From: an uncultured Porphyromonadaceae bacterium
Lineage (GTDB): Bacteria; Bacteroidota; Bacteroidia; Bacteroidales; Muribaculaceae
DNA length: 10,168 bases
Assembly: GCA_900555165.1 (NCBI GenBank)
Contig: USKE01000053.1
Coordinates: forward strand, 1 to 10,168
Direction of reading: 5' to 3'
Shown here: positions 6,618-10,168 of the stretch, in pieces
How positions within the stretch are numbered: position 1 is the first letter of the stretch
Layout: every line of letters starts with the position of its first letter
Position numbers and translations under genes: made by a program
The notes under the pieces: model-generated
What the model saw: the letters and a program-made list of their open reading frames with translations, nothing else
Databases searched by the model: none
What the model was told of the DNA's origin: nothing

Positions 6618-8126
6618 ATGAAACCACGCTACATACTCACCTTCATGGCGGCAGCCGCGCTGTCGGCAAGCTGTCTTGCATCTGACCTGGTGATTATTCA
6701 CACCAACGATACCCACAGCCAGATTGACCCCACCGACAAGAACCTCGGTGGCATACAGCGCCGCAAGGCGTTGATTGACAGCATCCGCGCCACCAACGAG
6801 AACGTACTGCTCGTCGATGCGGGCGATGCCGTGCAGGGCACGCTGTTCTTCACCCTCTACGGCGGCGAGGTCGAGATGAAGATGCTCGACGCCCTGGGAT
6901 ATGACGTGGCCATTCTCGGCAACCATGACTTTGACAACGGAATGGAGGCGCTGAAAAGGAATGTGACATCGACCTCGCATCCCACATGGCTGTCGACCAA
7001 CTACAAATTCAGCGACCCGGAGCTTGCCGAGGTCTTCTCCCCCTACCGGATATACGAGTTCGACGGCAAGAAGATTGGCGTGATAGGCATAAACCTCAAC
7101 CCCAAGGGGATGATCGCCGAGGGAAACTACGACGGCGTGACATATCTCGACGGCATGGAGGCGGCAAATTCCACCGCCTGGGTACTGAAAAACCTCATGG
7201 GTGTCGATGCCGTGGTGGCCGTGACGCATATCGGCTATGACGAGGTACCTCCGTCGGACCGCGACATCGCCGCCTCGTCAGACAACATCGATGTGATACT
7301 CGGAGGCCACAGCCATACCGACATCATACCCGGCAGCGGCCAGGAATGGGTGAACAACCGTAACGGGCGTCCTGTGCTCATCACTCAGAACGGCAAGAGC
7401 GGCCTCGCCGCCACGCAGGTGACCATCGACCTCGACAGCATCGGGGCCAAGCTGCCTGTATTCACAAAAATCCCGATTGACAAATCGCTTGACGGACGCC
7501 GCGACCCGCGCATCGACTCTATCATAGCCCCGTACCGCAAGGGGGTTGACGACCTGATGGGGGTGAAAATCGGGCGCACTGCCAAAGCCATGGAGCCTAC
7601 AGACCCGGCTCTGCTGAACTTTGTGAGCGACTTTCTGCGCGAGCGCGGTAAAAAGCTCATGGACGGCACCATGCCCGACCTTTCGCTGGCAAACAAGGGT
7701 AGTCTGCGCCGGTCGTTGCCCAAAGGCGTGATAACCCAGGGTGAAATCATCTCTATGCAACCATTCGCCAACCGCGTGGTGGTGATAAAGGTCAAGGGGA
7801 GCGACCTGGCCGAGGCTTTCGAGGTAATGGCACGGCGCGACGGCGATGGTGTCAGCGCAAACGTTGACGCTACGTTCGACAGGCGCTCGCACACCCTGAA
7901 ATCACTTAGAATCGACGGCAAACCCGTCGACCCTGACAAATACTATACCGTGGCTACCATCGATTACCTTGCCAACGGCGGCGACTACATGGAACCGCTC
8001 ACGCGCGGCACACGTGAGGCTACCTCAGAGACAATCGTCTACAACGACCTTATCGATTACATCAAGTCGTTGCGCGACAAGCCCATAAACCCCTCTGACA
8101 AAGTGAGGATGCGCCCCGCCGACTGA
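6618..8126 (+). CDS. Secreted bifunctional-type 5'-nucleotidase (UshA family)
   Basis: A 502-residue exported metallophosphoesterase of the UshA/5'-nucleotidase family, which removes phosphate from nucleotides, and in some members splits nucleotide sugars, in the periplasm or at the cell surface. Residues 1-21 form a signal peptide (MKPRYILTFMAAAALSA, then CLAS). C19 is preceded by SAS, a poor lipobox, so type I cleavage after A21 seems more likely than lipidation. The metal-binding domain shows NDTH (D31, H33), GDAVQG (D70), GNHDF (102-105), VTHIG (H204) and GGHSH (H231, H233). The C-terminal nucleotide-binding domain begins near residue 318 and has NKGSLRR (359-365, family more often NGGGIR) and ANGGDYM (452-458). 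In many Bacteroides I recall the two domains as separate adjacent genes; here they are one protein. The 3' end overlaps the convergent ATP-grasp gene by 70 nt. Substrate is not predictable. Confidence 0.9.
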   Translation: MKPRYILTFMAAAALSASCLASDLVIIHTNDTHSQIDPTDKNLGGIQRRKALIDSIRATNENVLLVDAGDAVQGTLFFTLYGGEVEMKMLDALGYDVAILGNHDFDNGMEALKRNVTSTSHPTWLSTNYKFSDPELAEVFSPYRIYEFDGKKIGVIGINLNPKGMIAEGNYDGVTYLDGMEAANSTAWVLKNLMGVDAVVAVTHIGYDEVPPSDRDIAASSDNIDVILGGHSHTDIIPGSGQEWVNNRNGRPVLITQNGKSGLAATQVTIDLDSIGAKLPVFTKIPIDKSLDGRRDPRIDSIIAPYRKGVDDLMGVKIGRTAKAMEPTDPALLNFVSDFLRERGKKLMDGTMPDLSLANKGSLRRSLPKGVITQGEIISMQPFANRVVVIKVKGSDLAEAFEVMARRDGDGVSANVDATFDRRSHTLKSLRIDGKPVDPDKYYTVATIDYLANGGDYMEPLTRGTREATSETIVYNDLIDYIKSLRDKPINPSDKVRMRPAD

Positions 8127-9103
8127 CCGGCCAGACCGCGCGCGGCTATGGCATGAGCCACGAATCCCATGGTGTAACGCAGGTTTATCTCGATGAAGGG
8201 CACCACCGTGCCGTCGGCGGTCACAAGCATATCCACCCCTACAGGCCCTGAGTAAGCGCCCCCAAGCGTTTTGCCCAGGGCTTTTGCCACTTCATCGCGG
8301 AGAACGGGTAGTATGCCCGGTGCCACAGTCGCCGACAGATATGCCTCAATCGCGTCATCTGTCATGATGCGGTTGCCGGCATACGCACCGGCGCCGCTGC
8401 CGGTGAAGAACAGAGAATACCCCAGGAAATGAGCGCCGAGGGGGTCGCAGTCGAAGAGCATGGCGAAATCCTGTGCCTTGTCATAGGCGCGCTGCACGAC
8501 CACAGAGCCTTGGCGGCGTATGGCTCCTGCTATCTTGGTCTGTTCGTGCGCGCCCGCATCGGCCGTCACGCGCCACACGCCGCGTCCCGACGATGACCAC
8601 GGTGTCTTGATGAACACTTCGCCCCAACGCGCCACACATTCCATGACCTCAGAAATGTCACGGGCCTCGCAGGCGTCGAGTGCCGCTACCCCCTCGATCA
8701 GAGGCAGACAGGAGTGTGCGGCAATCGCCGTGCGCCGGTGCGAGAGTTCGCGGTGACGGTCAAAATCGATACCGGCATCTCCGACAAGGGCGGCCTGCGT
8801 CAGCAGACGTGCCGTGTAGCGACTCCACCCCCAGGGATGAGACTGTACGCCGCTGAGACCGCGGCAATCGGCCACCAGACGCGGGCCGGCACCGAAACAG
8901 CCCTCTATCTCTGCCTGCAACGCATCAAGCCTGTCGGCGGCAATATCCCTGACGAGCAGGAAATCATCGCTGTCGCCGAGCCACCAGGGCAAAAGCTGTC
9001 CCGCCGACGCGACGGCCAGTGCCTGCCGTGTCGGCGTATAGTTCGAGGTCGCGGCCGCCAGGGCCATGTCATTCTCAGGGTTGAAGAAAAAAAGCCTTTT
9101 CAC
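8057..9103 (-). CDS. ATP-grasp domain protein of unknown substrate
   Basis: A 348-residue soluble protein with ATP-grasp signatures. It has [12 protein letters not shown] (164-175, the lysine and flexible glycine-rich loop over ATP), VVVQRAYD (201-208, hinge region before the adenine pocket), GVDMLV (D291) and [11 protein letters not shown] (E305, N307, R309, the Mg2+ and phosphate ligands). The N terminus [16 protein letters not shown] resembles a family I associate with Bacteroidales, usually annotated as hypothetical. ATP-grasp enzymes ligate a carboxylate to an amine or thiol through an acyl phosphate, but nothing here reveals the substrate. Translation starts at GTG (9103); an in-frame TGA lies upstream at 9119-9121, so no longer form exists unless frames shift. 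There is no signal peptide and no membrane segment. It is divergent from mutL across 96 nt and overlaps the 5'-nucleotidase gene by 70 nt at its 3' end. Confidence 0.82.
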   Translation of the reverse strand: MKRLFFFNPENDMALAAATSNYTPTRQALAVASAGQLLPWWLGDSDDFLLVRDIAADRLDALQAEIEGCFGAGPRLVADCRGLSGVQSHPWGWSRYTARLLTQAALVGDAGIDFDRHRELSHRRTAIAAHSCLPLIEGVAALDACEARDISEVMECVARWGEVFIKTPWSSSGRGVWRVTADAGAHEQTKIAGAIRRQGSVVVQRAYDKAQDFAMLFDCDPLGAHFLGYSLFFTGSGAGAYAGNRIMTDDAIEAYLSATVAPGILPVLRDEVAKALGKTLGGAYSGPVGVDMLVTADGTVVPFIEINLRYTMGFVAHAIAARGLAGQSAGRILTLSEGFMGLSRNDLM

Positions 9104-9112
9104 GTCACCGTT

Positions 9113-9144
9113 CTTGTTTCAGTGCAAAATTACGGATTATTTTG
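9113..9144 (+). promoter_or_regulatory. Candidate weak promoter for mutL
   Basis: CTTG at 9113-9116 and TTATTTTG at 9137-9144 are 20 nt apart and each differs by one base from the Bacteroidetes boxes TTTG and TAnnTTTG. A second candidate, TAATTTTA at 9147-9154, also has one mismatch but no partner upstream. The leader to the mutL ATG at 9200 would be about 50 nt. Confidence 0.35.
9125..9132 (-). promoter_or_regulatory. -10-like box (TAATTTTG) for the ATP-grasp gene
   Basis: The minus strand reads TAATTTTG, a perfect TAnnTTTG match, identical to the box of the dxs operon promoter. No TTTG is seen 19-21 nt upstream. Transcription would start near 9118-9121, almost at the first base of the repeated 11-mer, giving a leader of about 15-18 nt before the GTG at 9103. 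Confidence 0.5.
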
Positions 9145-9157
9145 TGTAATTTTACAC
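9144..9157. repeat. Inverted repeat GTGTAA-TT-TTACAC
   Basis: Perfect 6-bp arms, GTGTAA (9144-9149) and TTACAC (9152-9157), around TT. The dyad sits between the ATP-grasp promoter box and the mutL gene, where a regulator of either gene could bind. It is too short to be sure of function. Confidence 0.4.
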
Positions 9158-9167
9158 CCCCGAAAAA

Positions 9168-9194
9168 AAGAACAGAAGCGAAACAAGAACAGAA
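9168..9194 (+). repeat. 10-bp direct repeat in the mutL leader
   Basis: AAGAACAGAA occurs at 9168-9177 and again at 9185-9194, a spacing of 17 nt, directly before the mutL start. The stretch is purine-rich, as Bacteroidetes translation leaders often are. The second copy overlaps the right arm of the 11-bp inverted repeat. Confidence 0.5.
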
Positions 9195-9199
9195 AAGAG

Positions 9200-10168
9200 A
9201 TGAGTGACGTAATCAAACTGCTGCCTGACTCTGTTGCCAACCAGATAGCCGCCGGCGAGGTGATACAGCGCCCCGCCTCGGTAATCAAGGAACTGGTGGA
9301 AAACTCGGTAGACTCGGGCGCCACGCGGGTGGAGATCATCATCCGCGATGCAGGCAAGACGCTGATACAGGTGGTTGACAACGGCTGCGGCATGTCTGAC
9401 ACCGATGCCCGTCTGGCCTTCGAGCGTCACGCTACATCAAAGATACGCCAGGCCTCGGATCTCTTTGAGCTGCATACCATGGGGTTCCGCGGCGAGGCAC
9501 TCCCCTCCATAGCCGCCGTGGCACAGGTGGAGCTTGATACCATGCGCGCCGACGACACCCTGGGGTCGCATCTTGTCATCGAGGGGTCGAAATTCATCTC
9601 GCAGACCCCACAGCCCTGCCGTCGGGGCACCAATCTGAAAGTCAAGAACCTGTTCTTCAACTTCCCGGCACGCCGCAAGTTCCTCAAGCGCGACACCGTA
9701 GAGCTGTCGCACATCATGCATGAGTTTGAGCGGCTTGCACTGGTGAATCCGGGTATAGAATTCGTGCTGACGCACAACGACGTGACACTGCACCAGCTGT
9801 TGCCGGCATCTCTGAAAGGGCGCATCGCCGCCCTGTTCGGCAAGTCGCTCGACCGTCAGCTGATTCCCGTGGCCACCGAGACGCCGATAGTGAAGATTTC
9901 GGGATTCGTATGCCTCCCGGAGAACGCCCGGCGCCGCAATGCCCTGCAATATCTGTTTGTCAACGGGCGCAACATGCGGCACCCGTATTTCCACCGCGCC
10001 ATCCTGGGGTGTTACGAAGACCTTATCGGGCCCGAGCAACAGCCCAACTACTTCCTTGACTTCGAAGTCGACCCGCAGACCATCGACGTAAACATACACC
10101 CCACCAAATCAGAAATCAAATTCGAGAACGAGGCGCCGATATGGCAGATACTTCAAGCCGCGATACGC
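9200..10168 (+). CDS. mutL: DNA mismatch repair protein MutL, N-terminal part (partial)
   Basis: The first 323 codons of MutL, running in frame off the right edge. MutL is the ATP-dependent matchmaker of mismatch repair; it couples MutS recognition to strand incision. GHKL ATPase motifs are all present: [30 protein letters not shown] with catalytic E31 and Mg-binding N35, DNGCGM (60-65), RHATSKI (76-82), GFRGEAL (95-101), PARRKFLK, and [12 protein letters not shown] with HPTK at 300-303, whose lysine contacts the gamma-phosphate. The ATG at 9200 gives [20 protein letters not shown], the usual start for Bacteroidales MutL. The C-terminal dimerisation domain lies outside the window, so whether it carries the DQHAxxExxxE endonuclease motif cannot be seen. 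The leader is purine-rich and carries direct and inverted repeats. Confidence 0.97.
   Translation, partial: MSDVIKLLPDSVANQIAAGEVIQRPASVIKELVENSVDSGATRVEIIIRDAGKTLIQVVDNGCGMSDTDARLAFERHATSKIRQASDLFELHTMGFRGEALPSIAAVAQVELDTMRADDTLGSHLVIEGSKFISQTPQPCRRGTNLKVKNLFFNFPARRKFLKRDTVELSHIMHEFERLALVNPGIEFVLTHNDVTLHQLLPASLKGRIAALFGKSLDRQLIPVATETPIVKISGFVCLPENARRRNALQYLFVNGRNMRHPYFHRAILGCYEDLIGPEQQPNYFLDFEVDPQTIDVNIHPTKSEIKFENEAPIWQILQAAIR

Larger units (their letters stand above)
9110..9190. repeat. 11-bp inverted repeat upstream of both divergent start codons
   Basis: GTTCTTGTTTC at 9110-9120 is the exact reverse complement of GAAACAAGAAC at 9180-9190. Read in each gene's direction, the same 11-mer GAAACAAGAAC lies 6 nt before the ATP-grasp GTG and 9 nt before the mutL ATG. 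The pair is centred on 9150, almost the same centre as the inner dyad at 9144-9157. Confidence 0.7.

Noticed and set aside
6618..6680. Lipoprotein signal at C19 of the 5'-nucleotidase
   Set aside because: The residues before the cysteine are SAS, a weak lipobox; ordinary signal peptidase cleavage after CLA fits better, although lipidation is not excluded.
6429..7229. Minus-strand open frame of 266 codons spanning the glycerate kinase/5'-nucleotidase divergent region
   Set aside because: It crosses both promoters and the conserved coding starts of two well-supported genes; its sequence matches no family I know.
1..10168. Defence system, phage, CRISPR, integron or transposon content
   Set aside because: All genes are recognisable chromosomal families except one small membrane protein; no repeat arrays, transposase or integrase motifs or tRNA-associated attachment sites were seen.

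Overview
This window is ordinary chromosomal sequence from a GC-rich member of the Bacteroidales, most like Muribaculaceae (inference from memory of protein families, not a search). Four things support this. The promoters match the Bacteroidetes pattern (TTTG, about 19 nt, TAnnTTTG) and strong Shine-Dalgarno sequences are lacking. The gene order dxs-trkA-trkH is one I associate with Bacteroidales. MutL begins with a Bacteroides-like sequence, and there is an ATP-grasp protein starting [12 protein letters not shown] of a type I associate with this order. I see no rRNA, tRNA, CRISPR array, insertion sequence, phage or integration signature, and no gene-free stretch longer than about 110 nt.

Layout. 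Positions 1-341 hold the 3' end of uvrA. A very good promoter (350-380) then opens a four-gene rightward run: a 62-residue two-helix membrane protein, dxs (DXP synthase, isoprenoid precursors), trkA and trkH (potassium uptake). dxs overlaps the small gene by 20 nt and ends 4 nt before trkA, so this looks like one operon. dxs is split by a single extra C in the CCC run at 1697-1699. Both halves are well conserved, so this is a sequencing error or a very recent lesion.

A leftward glycerate kinase gene (5419-6558) converges on trkH with a 32-nt overlap. It shares a very compact, almost symmetrical divergent promoter (6563-6591) with a rightward secreted UshA-type 5'-nucleotidase (6618-8126). That gene converges, with a 70-nt overlap, on a leftward ATP-grasp protein of unknown substrate (8057-9103). 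The ATP-grasp gene is divergent from mutL, whose N-terminal 323 codons run off the end of the window. The 96-nt region between them holds an 11-bp inverted repeat placed just upstream of both start codons, nearly concentric with a smaller dyad.

Functionally the genes are a housekeeping mix: DNA repair at both ends (uvrA, mutL), isoprenoid synthesis, potassium uptake, glycerate and nucleotide metabolism, and one uncharacterised ATP-grasp enzyme. I found no convincing new multi-gene system. The points most worth a second look are the dxs frameshift, the glycine-free fourth pore loop of TrkH, the palindromic divergent promoter with a nearly leaderless glycerate kinase, the repeat architecture before mutL, the small membrane protein and the orphan ATP-grasp enzyme.
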